Shown here one piece after another: positions 1 to 7,432 of a DNA stretch of 9,192 nt. A model generated the notes under the pieces. That model had not been told where the DNA came from, ran no database searches, and saw only the letters and a program-made list of their open reading frames with translations. Where the stretch lies: contig DFQW01000063.1 in the NCBI GenBank assembly GCA_002377985.1, forward strand, positions 9,745-18,936, in the 5' to 3' direction. Both the position numbers and the translations under genes were made by a program. The DNA comes from Halieaceae bacterium UBA3479 (lineage in GTDB: Bacteria > Pseudomonadota > Gammaproteobacteria > Pseudomonadales > Halieaceae). Every line of letters starts with the position of its first letter. The stretch's first letter is position 1.

Positions 1-185
1 AGGCGATCGGTATGCTCCTTGAGCCGGAAAATGCTGGTGCCATCAGGTGTCTTATAGGCGCGCACCCCCTCGAACACCCCGAGACCATAATGAAACGTAT
101 GTGTGAGAACATGAACCCGGGCTTCTTGCCAGGGCACCATTTCGCCATCAAGCCAAATGTGGCCGGAAAGTGTTGAGAGATCCAT
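1..185 (-). CDS. ilvE: Branched-chain amino acid aminotransferase IlvE (N-terminal part, cut by the window edge)
   Basis: IlvE is a cytoplasmic PLP-dependent fold-type IV aminotransferase. It performs the last step of valine, isoleucine and leucine synthesis by moving the amino group of glutamate onto the branched 2-keto acids. Only the first 61 codons are present; the PLP lysine and the C-terminal domain lie beyond the left edge. The visible part reads [19 protein letters not shown], then a stretch centred on [20 protein letters not shown] (about residues 25-44) and [11 protein letters not shown] (about 51-61). This is the N-terminal signature of the family and closely resembles Pseudomonas IlvE. 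The ATG is preceded by AAAGGA about 6 bases upstream, a good ribosome binding site. The gene starts 52 bases after the glnE stop on the same strand with no terminator seen, so cotranscription with glnE is likely, matching the glnE-ilvE order in Pseudomonas. I could not see how the gene ends. Confidence 0.95.
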   Translation of the reverse strand, partial: MDLSTLSGHIWLDGEMVPWQEARVHVLTHTFHYGLGVFEGVRAYKTPDGTSIFRLKEHTDR

Positions 186-237
186 GTGGATTCCTTTGCT
201 GCGGATGTCTTGACTGTCGACTTAAGTTGGTCGAATT

Positions 238-3117
238 CTACCTTGCTTGGAGCCCCGGCAATAAGGCCTCTGTTGCCGCAATGACCGCGTTTTGCCAATG
301 CGGGTCTAGAAATTCCTCGGTCTCCGGTTCTCGCCCTCGCAGCGCCAACCGATGCACAGCGCCGCGATAACCAAGATACGCCTGTGACAACGTATTGGTT
401 GTTTCATCCGACACCAGCCCCAGTTGCTCCAGCGTTTCGAGCGATCGAATGACGTCCGACCACGCTGTCAGCGCTGGGTACTCGTGGGCATGTGCCAGAA
501 CCAGGTATTGCACCACAAATTCAATATCGACAATACCGCCGGCATCGAGTTTAAGGCGGGCGGGCGGCGATGCCTGCGACGCCACCTCGTGCTCCGCGCG
601 CATTTTCTCCCGCATGGCGCAGACCTCTTTGGCCAGACTCTGGGAATCTCTGGGTAGGGACAGCACCTCGTGTCTCAGTTCCTCCAGGGACTGTTTTAAG
701 AACGCGTCACCGGCAACCGTTCGGCTTCTGACCAAGGCCTGGTGTTCCCATACCCATGCGGACTCCAATTGATAGCGCCTCAGCGCCGACAACGAGGTGG
801 CAACCAGACCGGAGTCTCCATCGGGTCGGAGACGGAGATCGATCTCATAGAGTCGCCCTGACGCCGTCTGCGCCGACAAAACATGCACTATTCGCTGGGC
901 AAGACGGGTATAGAAGAGCGTGTTGTCGATAATTTTGGGGCCTGCCGTTTGACCATCGGCACCGTCGAAAACGAACACGAGATCAAGGTCGGAGCCGTAG
1001 CTCAGTTCGATACCCCCCAATTTGCCGTATGCCATCACCGCAAACCCGGCGCGCTCCCCCTCTGGCTCACCAAAGCGCTTGACCAGCTCGGCGCGCGCGA
1101 CCACCACGGCCTGCTCAACAATGATTTCCGCGAGAAAAGTCAGATTGTCACTGACCTTCATAATCGGCAATGTCCCGGAGAGCTCGCTCGCGGCCACGCG
1201 CAACACGACCCCATCCTTGATCCGACTCAGGGCATTCATCTGCGCTTCGAGGTCTTCTTCCGGAATACGCAGCAGCTGCTGCCGCACCAACGAGTGCAGT
1301 TCTTCGCGCGAAGGTGCGCTGTAAAGCGTGGCTTCGTGGAGTAGCTCATCAACCAATTCGGGACGCGCCGCCAGCTTCTCCGCTAACCACTCGCTCGAGG
1401 CGACCAGAGTCAACAGATGCGCCAGTGCGCGCGGGTTCTCTTGCAGTAATACGAGATAAGCGCTGCGGCGACATACCGCGCGAACGAAGGGCAACGCGCG
1501 CGACAGCGCAAGGTCCGGCCCCGGTTCGCGGGCCGCGGCTTCGCACAGAATCGGGAGAAATGTCTCCAGGCGTTGCCGCCCCTCCCCTTGCAAAGACGAC
1601 ACCCAGGCCGTGTCGAGAAACTGGGCCAAGGTCGTCCACGTGGCGTCTGGCTGTTGGTAACCAAGGGCTTGTAATTGCGCCGCATCCAGCGCTGAGAAAA
1701 CAACCTCCTCGGGAGAGGATGCTGACGTCGTCGGATCGCGCGGATCGGCAATCAGCGCATTAAACGCCACCGCCACGGCTTCGCGGGCTGCGGCCCATTG
1801 GCCCTCCAACTCGGCCCAACCACTGAAGCCCGCCAGCAGCGCCAGCTGTTCCCTGGGTTGTTGCTCACCGGGGAGCGCCTGGGTTTGTCGATCCTGCATC
1901 GCCTGCAACGCGTGCTCGAGGCGACGCGCAAGGCGGTAGTGATCCGCCAGTGACGCCGCCTGATCCTGCGGCAGCACGCCGGTATCGGATAACCGCTCCA
2001 GCGCCGTCAGCAAGGGCGTGCACTGGAGCTCGGTGATCCGGCCACCGTGGATCAATTGCAGGCTCTGTGCAATGAACTCTATTTCACGGATGCCACCCGC
2101 GCCGCGCTTGAGGTCCTGCGCAATACCCAGGCGGGCAACTTCCGCGCGCATCATCGCTTTCATTTCTCTTAGCGCAGCAATGACGGAAAAATCGGTATAG
2201 CGGCGATAAACGAATCCCTTCAACATCTTTATAAGAATTTGCTGGGCGGCGGGGTTGCCGGTTACAGGTCGCGCCTTGATCATGGCGTAACGCTCCCACT
2301 CCCGCCCCTGCTCCTGATAGTAAAGCTCCAGAGCATTGAAAGATCCCACCAACGCACCACTGTCGCCGTAGGGTCGGAGTCGCATGTCGACACGAAATAC
2401 AAAGCCGTCCTCGGTGACCGCGTCAAGCAGTCGAATAACCATCTGCCCAAGCCGGGTAAAGTAGGTTTGATTATCAAGGCGTTGCTGCCCGCCCCAAGTC
2501 ATCCCCGACTCCGGGTAAGCGAAGATCAAATCAATGTCAGAGGAAAAATTCAGCTCCTGACCACCGAGCTTGCCCATGGCGAGGACAACCAGCGACTGAA
2601 CTTCGTTGGACTCGCCACCCATGGGCTCGCCATATTTTGGTAAGAGCGCGGTATGGGCGCAGCGCACGGCAAAGCGAATGCAACAGTCCGCGAGTCGACT
2701 GAGCTCTGAACACACGGTCTCGATAGTGCTGATATAAGCCGCGTCCTGCCACACAATGCGGAGCAGCTGCTGGTTGCGGAAAATGCGTAGCGCCCGCATC
2801 CATTGAGCTTCACTGGCCGTGGCGTCCATCATCGACTCCAGCGCCTTATCCCACTCGACGGGGTGCTCAGGAGTCGCGTCGAGCAAGCTACCATTGTCCA
2901 AAGCATTAATTAGCCAATCGCAGTGGCGCGCCACCTGTTCGACAAAGAACTCGCTGCTGGCAATCAGCTTCGCAAAGACGGCCTGCTGTCCTTTATCGCT
3001 CACCCGCTCGGACAGCGAGGCATAGTCGGATGCACCGATGCGCGCGACCAAGCGCGACCGCGCTTCATCAGCAAGTTGTGTCAGACCCTCGACGTATGGC
3101 CGATTTTCAAATTTCAT
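238..3117 (-). CDS. glnE: Bifunctional glutamine synthetase adenylyltransferase/adenylyl-removing enzyme GlnE
   Basis: GlnE (ATase) adds AMP to, and phosphorolytically removes it from, a tyrosine of glutamine synthetase. PII protein and glutamine set the direction, so the enzyme tunes ammonia assimilation. The 959-residue product is close to the 946 of E. coli. Two nucleotidyltransferase domains are visible. The N-terminal adenylyl-removase half has LGGQELNFSSDIDLIF with D194 and D196, and a third acid D244 in VDMRLRPYGDSG. The C-terminal adenylyltransferase half has LGGIELSYGSDLDLVF with D710 and D712, and D760 in IDLRLRPDGDSG. All six metal-binding acids are kept, so both activities should be present. 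The start chosen is the ATG giving MKFENRPYVEGL; GGAG lies just before it, too close to be ideal, with AAGAGA slightly upstream. The frame stays open to tandem ATGs at 3183, but the extra 22 residues are arginine-rich, lack a ribosome binding site and do not look like GlnE. It is divergent from argA and probably heads an operon with ilvE. Confidence 0.98.
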   Translation of the reverse strand: MKFENRPYVEGLTQLADEARSRLVARIGASDYASLSERVSDKGQQAVFAKLIASSEFFVEQVARHCDWLINALDNGSLLDATPEHPVEWDKALESMMDATASEAQWMRALRIFRNQQLLRIVWQDAAYISTIETVCSELSRLADCCIRFAVRCAHTALLPKYGEPMGGESNEVQSLVVLAMGKLGGQELNFSSDIDLIFAYPESGMTWGGQQRLDNQTYFTRLGQMVIRLLDAVTEDGFVFRVDMRLRPYGDSGALVGSFNALELYYQEQGREWERYAMIKARPVTGNPAAQQILIKMLKGFVYRRYTDFSVIAALREMKAMMRAEVARLGIAQDLKRGAGGIREIEFIAQSLQLIHGGRITELQCTPLLTALERLSDTGVLPQDQAASLADHYRLARRLEHALQAMQDRQTQALPGEQQPREQLALLAGFSGWAELEGQWAAAREAVAVAFNALIADPRDPTTSASSPEEVVFSALDAAQLQALGYQQPDATWTTLAQFLDTAWVSSLQGEGRQRLETFLPILCEAAAREPGPDLALSRALPFVRAVCRRSAYLVLLQENPRALAHLLTLVASSEWLAEKLAARPELVDELLHEATLYSAPSREELHSLVRQQLLRIPEEDLEAQMNALSRIKDGVVLRVAASELSGTLPIMKVSDNLTFLAEIIVEQAVVVARAELVKRFGEPEGERAGFAVMAYGKLGGIELSYGSDLDLVFVFDGADGQTAGPKIIDNTLFYTRLAQRIVHVLSAQTASGRLYEIDLRLRPDGDSGLVATSLSALRRYQLESAWVWEHQALVRSRTVAGDAFLKQSLEELRHEVLSLPRDSQSLAKEVCAMREKMRAEHEVASQASPPARLKLDAGGIVDIEFVVQYLVLAHAHEYPALTAWSDVIRSLETLEQLGLVSDETTNTLSQAYLGYRGAVHRLALRGREPETEEFLDPHWQNAVIAATEALLPGLQAR

Positions 3118-3301
3118 GCTCCGTCTCTTGATCGAGTGGCGCCCAGCGTATCGGCAACGCGCTCTGGCTGCCACAACCATCATGGGGTGCCGGCACTGCG
3201 ATTTTTTACCTTTTTTGCGCGGTGGTCACTCAGGTAGGATGCGACGTCCTCGGGCCCGTTCACTCAGTGTCCAGCCCCTCCGAGAGAGTACGCACCATAA
3301 A
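3118..3301. promoter_or_regulatory. Divergent glnE / argA intergenic region
   Basis: These 184 bases must hold the promoters of both glnE (leftward) and argA (rightward). No consensus sigma-70 promoter stands out. For argA the best -10 candidate is TAGGAT at 3235-3240, with only T-rich sequence at the -35 distance. For glnE, TACGCT on the minus strand near 3143-3148 is a weak -10 candidate. Other visible elements are a perfect palindrome GTGCCGGCAC at 3187-3196, two T tracts of six around 3202-3216, and the 8-mer TCACTCAG at 3226-3233 and again at 3260-3267. The second copy lies in the palindrome CACTCAGTG (3261-3269). I see no clear ArgR box of the E. coli type. The region's role follows from gene orientation; the individual elements are tentative. 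Confidence 0.5.
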
Positions 3302-4609
3302 ATGACTTCCACCCAGCACAACATCGCTTGGTTTCGGTACACGGCGCCTTATATCAAGGCGCACCGTGGCGGCACGTTTGTGGTTTATCTGGGCAATGGG
3401 TGTCTGGATGCCCCGACCCTGACAACGCTTATCCATGATCTGGCGCTACTGCACTCGCTGGGAGTGCGGCTGGTCTTGGTCCATGCCACCCGCGGCGCCA
3501 TCGACGCGTCCCTGAAGCAACGTGGTCAGAGCGGGACATTTCACCAGGGTATCCGGGTAACAGACGATGCAACCCTCATGCTGGCCAGTGAAATTGCGTC
3601 ACAACAACGGCTCAAGCTAGAACAACTGATTTCTATGGGGCTGCCCAATACGCCGCTCCGCGGAGCAAGACTGCGAGTGATGAGCGGCAATATTGTGACC
3701 GCAAAGCCACTCGGTATCCATGACGGCGTCGACTACCTGCATAGCGGCAAAGTACGCCGCGTTGACGCCGGGGCGGTCCGCGCAATTCTGGATCACGATG
3801 CCATTGCACTCGTTTCCCCTCTGGGCTACTCGCCAGCGGGTGAACTGTTTAGCGTCAGTGCCAGTGAAATCGCCGAAGCAGTAGCGGTGACTCTCGGCGC
3901 CGACAAACTCATTTTTCTCGACCGGCAAGCGGGGCTTAATGATGATGACGGCGGCTTGATCAGGCAGTCCACCGTTTCCGAGGCGGCGCAATTGAACGTC
4001 GCCGACACTGAACAAGCGCGCCTGCGCGACGCTGCCTGTCGCGCTTGCAGCAGCGGCGTAAAACGCTGCCACCTGATCAGCTTTGAAAAAGAAGGCGCAC
4101 TGCTGGAGGAGCTTTTTACCCACGATGGTGCCGGCACGCTGATTGCCCAAAATCCCTACGAGCAGGCCCGGTCCGCCGATATCGACGATATTGCCAGCAT
4201 TGTTGAACTGATCCGCCCCCTGGAAGAAAGCGGCGCGCTGGTGAAACGCTCTCGCGAGCGGCTCGAGGAAGAGATTCACCATTTCCTCATTCTTGAACGC
4301 GACGGACGCGTCATCGCCTGTGCGGCGCTGTACCCCTTTGAGGAAGAGAAGGTCGGCGAGATCGCCTGCGTCGCGACGCATCCCGACTATCGCGGCACCG
4401 GTCGCGCTGAACAGCTACTGAACGCGTTGCTGGCACGGGCCCGCGCAATGGCACTGACCCAGGTTTTTGCACTGACGACCCAGAGCACCCACTGGTTTTT
4501 GGAACAGGGCTTCGCAACGGGTTCTCAGGACCAACTCCCCGAAGAAAAGCAGCGTTTGTATAATTGGCAACGCAATGCCTCGGTGCTGGTGAGGTCCGTC
4601 TCACCCTGA
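3302..4609 (+). CDS. argA: Amino-acid N-acetyltransferase (N-acetylglutamate synthase) ArgA
   Basis: ArgA acetylates glutamate with acetyl-CoA, the first and normally arginine-inhibited step of arginine synthesis in the cytoplasm. The 435-residue product has the classical two-domain form. An amino-acid-kinase-like domain (about residues 15-285) includes LLHSLGVRLVLVH (49-61), LRGARLRVMSGNIVTAKPLG (119-138) and SPLGYSPAGELF (172-183). A GNAT acetyltransferase domain (about 295-430) includes the acetyl-CoA loop YRGTGRAEQLL (363-373) and ends in LYNWQRNASVL. The N-terminal domain has no kinase lysine near residue 28 (VVYLGNG), as expected for a regulatory, non-catalytic kinase fold. The segment that reads VHGSRPQIE in the Pseudomonas protein is VHATRGAID here (60-68). 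The start is fixed by homology: WFRYTAPYIKAHRGGTFVV matches the Pseudomonas N-terminus. The Shine-Dalgarno is poor; the nearest purine run, GAGAGAG, sits 13 bases upstream. It is divergent from glnE and is followed by ilvD after 54 bases. Confidence 0.96.
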   Translation: MTSTQHNIAWFRYTAPYIKAHRGGTFVVYLGNGCLDAPTLTTLIHDLALLHSLGVRLVLVHATRGAIDASLKQRGQSGTFHQGIRVTDDATLMLASEIASQQRLKLEQLISMGLPNTPLRGARLRVMSGNIVTAKPLGIHDGVDYLHSGKVRRVDAGAVRAILDHDAIALVSPLGYSPAGELFSVSASEIAEAVAVTLGADKLIFLDRQAGLNDDDGGLIRQSTVSEAAQLNVADTEQARLRDAACRACSSGVKRCHLISFEKEGALLEELFTHDGAGTLIAQNPYEQARSADIDDIASIVELIRPLEESGALVKRSRERLEEEIHHFLILERDGRVIACAALYPFEEEKVGEIACVATHPDYRGTGRAEQLLNALLARARAMALTQVFALTTQSTHWFLEQGFATGSQDQLPEEKQRLYNWQRNASVLVRSVSP

Positions 4610-4620
4610 AGTCCGGGCAA

Positions 4621-4629
4621 TGTTAAGCT
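4621..4629 (+). promoter_or_regulatory. Possible extended -10 promoter element for ilvD
   Basis: TGTTAAGCT in the 54-base gap between argA and ilvD fits the extended -10 form TG-n-TAnnnT and is followed by a GC-rich stretch, as in many gammaproteobacterial promoters. Nothing resembling TTGACA lies 16-18 bases upstream. It would start transcription about 25-30 bases before the ilvD ATG. If it is real, ilvD can be transcribed independently of argA. If not, ilvD depends on the argA promoter. Confidence 0.25.
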
Positions 4630-4663
4630 AGCGCCCCGTTTATCATATCGCCCGGAGATTTCG

Positions 4664-6514
4664 ATGCCGCAATATCGATCCCGTACCTCTACCGCTGGAC
4701 GCAATATGGCCGGCGCGCGTGCGCTCTGGCGCGCCACGGGCATGCAGGACGACGATTTCGAAAAGCCTATTATTGCCGTAGTGAACTCCTTCACCCAGTT
4801 TGTACCGGGTCATGTGCACCTCAAGGATCTGGGTCAGCTGGTAGCAAGACAGATCGAAGCTGCCGGCGGCGTCGCCAAAGAGTTCAATACCATTGCCGTG
4901 GATGACGGTATTGCCATGGGCCATGACGGCATGCTCTACAGTTTGCCCTCGCGCGACCTGATAGCCGACTCGGTTGAATACATGGTCAATGCGCACTGTG
5001 CCGACGCCATGGTCTGTATTTCCAATTGCGACAAGATCACGCCGGGCATGCTCAACGCCGCCATGCGACTCAATATTCCGGTGGTCTTTGTATCGGGCGG
5101 GCCCATGGAAGCGGGCAAAACAGCCCTCTCCGAGCACAAGCTCGACCTGGTCGACGCCATGGTGATTGCGGCAGACAGTAACGCCGACGATGCTACGGTT
5201 GAGGCCTATGAGCGATCGGCGTGTCCCACCTGCGGCTCCTGCTCCGGCATGTTTACCGCAAACTCGATGAACTGTCTCACAGAAGCGCTGGGCCTCAGTC
5301 TGCCCGGTAACGGATCGTTACTGGCGACCCATGCCGACCGGGAGCAACTGTTCCTGCGCGCAGGGCGCCTGATCGTCGAGCTGGCGAAGCGCTGGTACGA
5401 ACAGGACGATGCCACCGCCTTGCCACGCGAGATTGCAAGCCGTCGCGCTTTCGAAAACGCGATGAGTCTGGATATTGCAATGGGCGGCTCTACCAATACG
5501 ATTCTGCATTTATTGGCTGCCGCGCAAGAAGCCGGCGTAGACTTTGATATGGCCGCGATTGATCAACTGTCGCGCAAGGTGCCGCAACTATGCAAGGTTG
5601 CCCCCAGCACTCCGCTTTACCATATGGAAGATGTTCACCGGGCTGGTGGCGTCATGGCAATTTTAGGTGAGTTGGCTCGCAGTGACCTGCTGCATCTCGA
5701 CTTGCCAACGGTTCACAGTGCGACCCTTGGCGAGGCGCTCGCCCGCTGGGACATCATGCAAACCGACTCTGAGGAAGTGAAAACGCTCTTTGCGGCGGGC
5801 CCGGCTGGCATACCAACCCAGCAGGCATTTAGCCAGAATCTACGTTGGCCGTCTCTGGACACTGACCGGGAGCATGGCTGTATTCGCTCTCGCGTCCATG
5901 CCTACTCCGAGGAGGGCGGGCTGGCGGTGCTGTTTGGCAACCTCGCCGAATCGGGATGTGTCGTCAAAACGGCAGGGGTAGATGACGACTCGCTGCGGTT
6001 CACAGGACCAGCCCATATTTGCGAAAGTCAGGAAGCCGCCGTTGCAGACATTTTGGAGGACCGCGTCAAGGCCGGGGATGTCGTGATCGTTCGATACGAG
6101 GGGCCCCGGGGCGGACCCGGCATGCAGGAGATGCTCTACCCCACCAGCTACCTCAAATCCAAGGGCCTGGGGAAAGCCTGTGCGCTCATCACAGACGGCC
6201 GTTTCTCAGGTGGCACTTCGGGACTGTCAATCGGTCATGTCTCGCCAGAAGCCGCTGCCGGGGGGAACATTGCATTGATCGAACCCGGTGATGCCATAGA
6301 AATTGACATCCCTGCCAGACGCATCAATGTGCTGGTCGACGAGGCGACACTCGCGAGCCGGCGCGAAGCGATGAATAGTCGTGCCCGCCCCTGGCAACCC
6401 GAAGCAGCGCGTCCGCGTCAGGTATCAACGGCCTTGAAAGTGTACGCCAGCATGGTGACCAGTGCCGACAAGGGCGCCATTCGCGATCAAACATTGATCG
6501 CCGGCCATAACTGA
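4664..6514 (+). CDS. ilvD: Dihydroxyacid dehydratase IlvD
   Basis: IlvD dehydrates 2,3-dihydroxyisovalerate and 2,3-dihydroxy-3-methylvalerate to the keto acids used for valine, leucine and isoleucine. It is a cytoplasmic iron-sulphur and Mg enzyme. The product is 616 residues, the same as E. coli IlvD, and matches it along its length. Visible landmarks are [14 protein letters not shown] (14-27), Mg ligand D81 in [23 protein letters not shown] with cluster Cys122, Mg ligand D123 and Lys124 (carbamylated in the family), [18 protein letters not shown] with cluster Cys193, E489 in [10 protein letters not shown], and the active-site serine loop [10 protein letters not shown] (511-520). Position 49 is glycine, as in E. 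coli, instead of the extra cysteine of [2Fe-2S] plant and cyanobacterial types. An oxygen-labile E. coli-like cluster is therefore inferred. GGAG about 8 bases before the ATG is a good ribosome binding site. It lies downstream of argA and converges on the lipoprotein gene. Confidence 0.99.
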   Translation: MPQYRSRTSTAGRNMAGARALWRATGMQDDDFEKPIIAVVNSFTQFVPGHVHLKDLGQLVARQIEAAGGVAKEFNTIAVDDGIAMGHDGMLYSLPSRDLIADSVEYMVNAHCADAMVCISNCDKITPGMLNAAMRLNIPVVFVSGGPMEAGKTALSEHKLDLVDAMVIAADSNADDATVEAYERSACPTCGSCSGMFTANSMNCLTEALGLSLPGNGSLLATHADREQLFLRAGRLIVELAKRWYEQDDATALPREIASRRAFENAMSLDIAMGGSTNTILHLLAAAQEAGVDFDMAAIDQLSRKVPQLCKVAPSTPLYHMEDVHRAGGVMAILGELARSDLLHLDLPTVHSATLGEALARWDIMQTDSEEVKTLFAAGPAGIPTQQAFSQNLRWPSLDTDREHGCIRSRVHAYSEEGGLAVLFGNLAESGCVVKTAGVDDDSLRFTGPAHICESQEAAVADILEDRVKAGDVVIVRYEGPRGGPGMQEMLYPTSYLKSKGLGKACALITDGRFSGGTSGLSIGHVSPEAAAGGNIALIEPGDAIEIDIPARRINVLVDEATLASRREAMNSRARPWQPEAARPRQVSTALKVYASMVTSADKGAIRDQTLIAGHN

Positions 6515-6515
6515 C

Positions 6516-7361
6516 TCAGGCATCAGAAAGCGCCGCCAGATCGTCTCGTAATGCGGTCAGGCGCGCCCTGAGTTTTTTATCCTGTTCGTCTGAGCGCAGC
6601 AGCAGCACGTCCCGAGACAACTGGAGAATCACCTCCCCGTTGTGGTCAATACCCTCACGATAATCGGGTAACAGCGCCTCATCACGCCCGGCAATCAGGG
6701 CCCTCACTTGATCGGCCCAATCCGGCTCATCGCCTAACAAAATCTCCGACAGCGCCGCGATCCAAACCCGCCGGTCCTGCAACCAGAAATGGTCCAGTCG
6801 GGTCATTGCCGCCACACCCTGCTCAAGGCGTGATACTTGCTCATCCGTCAGTGGTCCAAGGTAACGACTAAGCTGCTTATCAAATCGCCGCCCGAGATCA
6901 TCACGATACTCTGCGTCATCGCGAGCCAAACGGTCCGCCTCCAACTCCTCCTGCTTCGCCAGCAGCACCTCGATAAAACCGGTGCGCTGCACTGGTGACA
7001 GATCTTCGCCGGTATTCAGCAAGAGCTCGAGAAATGGATCCTGCAAACGGATCGCTGCGGATTCAATCCGCGCTGCCATGGCACGTGTCGATTCGAGTGG
7101 CACACCGTCGTCGAGAATCGTCAAGGCATCATCGAGCAGCACGACATATTGTGGCAATTCTTCCAGCCGATGCCACTCGAGCAGCGCATCCAATCGCGTG
7201 TTAAATCGGGCCTGCTGATCGCGATCCAGCGTCACATAGTCATCGAGATACCAGCGAATCAGAATATCGACGCGGTTATAGATAAATTGCGTTGCCGAAC
7301 AGCCACTCAAAGTCGCAACGAGCAGCATGCCTCCGATGAGCGCGCGGCGTGTCGCTGGCAT
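6516..7361 (-). CDS. Predicted outer-membrane lipoprotein, DUF6279-like, function unknown
   Basis: The 281-residue product begins MPATRRALIGGMLLVATLSGC, a basic start, a short hydrophobic segment and the lipobox LSGC with lipidation cysteine C21. Serine at +2, with no aspartate, predicts sorting to the outer membrane. The mature part is largely charged and helical: FIYNRVDILIRWYLDDYVTLDRDQQARF (26-53), then LLEWHRLEELPQYVVLL (60-76), then repeated acidic and basic helices to the end. The pattern of tyrosine/tryptophan-rich YNRxDxxIRWYLDDYVxL followed by WHRxEELPxY is what I remember for DUF6279 proteins; the assignment is from memory, not a search. There are no further membrane segments and no recognisable catalytic motif. 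The start is the ATG just before the signal peptide; the frame stays open upstream to 7568 but that part lies mostly inside leuA. The ribosome binding site is weak (CGTGAAACC). The gene sits 71 bases after leuA on the same strand and may be cotranscribed with it. Its function is unknown. Confidence 0.82.
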   Translation of the reverse strand: MPATRRALIGGMLLVATLSGCSATQFIYNRVDILIRWYLDDYVTLDRDQQARFNTRLDALLEWHRLEELPQYVVLLDDALTILDDGVPLESTRAMAARIESAAIRLQDPFLELLLNTGEDLSPVQRTGFIEVLLAKQEELEADRLARDDAEYRDDLGRRFDKQLSRYLGPLTDEQVSRLEQGVAAMTRLDHFWLQDRRVWIAALSEILLGDEPDWADQVRALIAGRDEALLPDYREGIDHNGEVILQLSRDVLLLRSDEQDKKLRARLTALRDDLAALSDA

Positions 7362-7401
7362 GGTTTCACGTTGGTTCAACGGCTCGGTCGACAAAAGCCG
7401 C

Positions 7402-7420
7402 CGATTGTCTATCCCAATCG
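7402..7420. repeat. Small inverted repeat between leuA and the lipoprotein gene
   Basis: CGATTG at 7402-7407 and its complement CAATCG at 7415-7420 can form a 6-bp stem with a 7-base loop in the leuA transcript, 12 bases after the leuA stop. It is followed on that strand by GCGGCTTTTG, too few consecutive T residues and too weak a stem for a convincing intrinsic terminator. It may partly reduce read-through, protect the 3' end of the leuA message, or be chance. Confidence 0.35.
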
Positions 7421-7432
7421 CTAAACTACGCC

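Noticed and set aside
883..1344. Open frame of 153 codons antisense to glnE
   Set aside because: It is opposite the conserved adenylyltransferase domain of glnE with no independent ribosome binding site or protein signature.
3118..3183. N-terminal extension of glnE to tandem ATGs at 3178-3183
   Set aside because: The extra 22 residues are arginine-rich and unlike GlnE, no ribosome binding site precedes them, and the region is better explained as promoter DNA.
3187..3216. Palindrome GTGCCGGCAC followed by T tracts, considered as an intrinsic terminator
   Set aside because: The palindrome has no room for a loop without losing most of the stem, and no plus-strand gene ends upstream of it.
3038..3301. 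N-terminal extension of argA from an ATG at 3038
   Set aside because: The extra 88 residues overlap the start of glnE and do not resemble ArgA, whose N-terminus aligns well from 3302.
3617..4381. Open frame of 254 codons antisense to argA
   Set aside because: It lies wholly opposite a well-supported gene, has no recognisable domain, and long antisense frames are common in GC-rich coding DNA.
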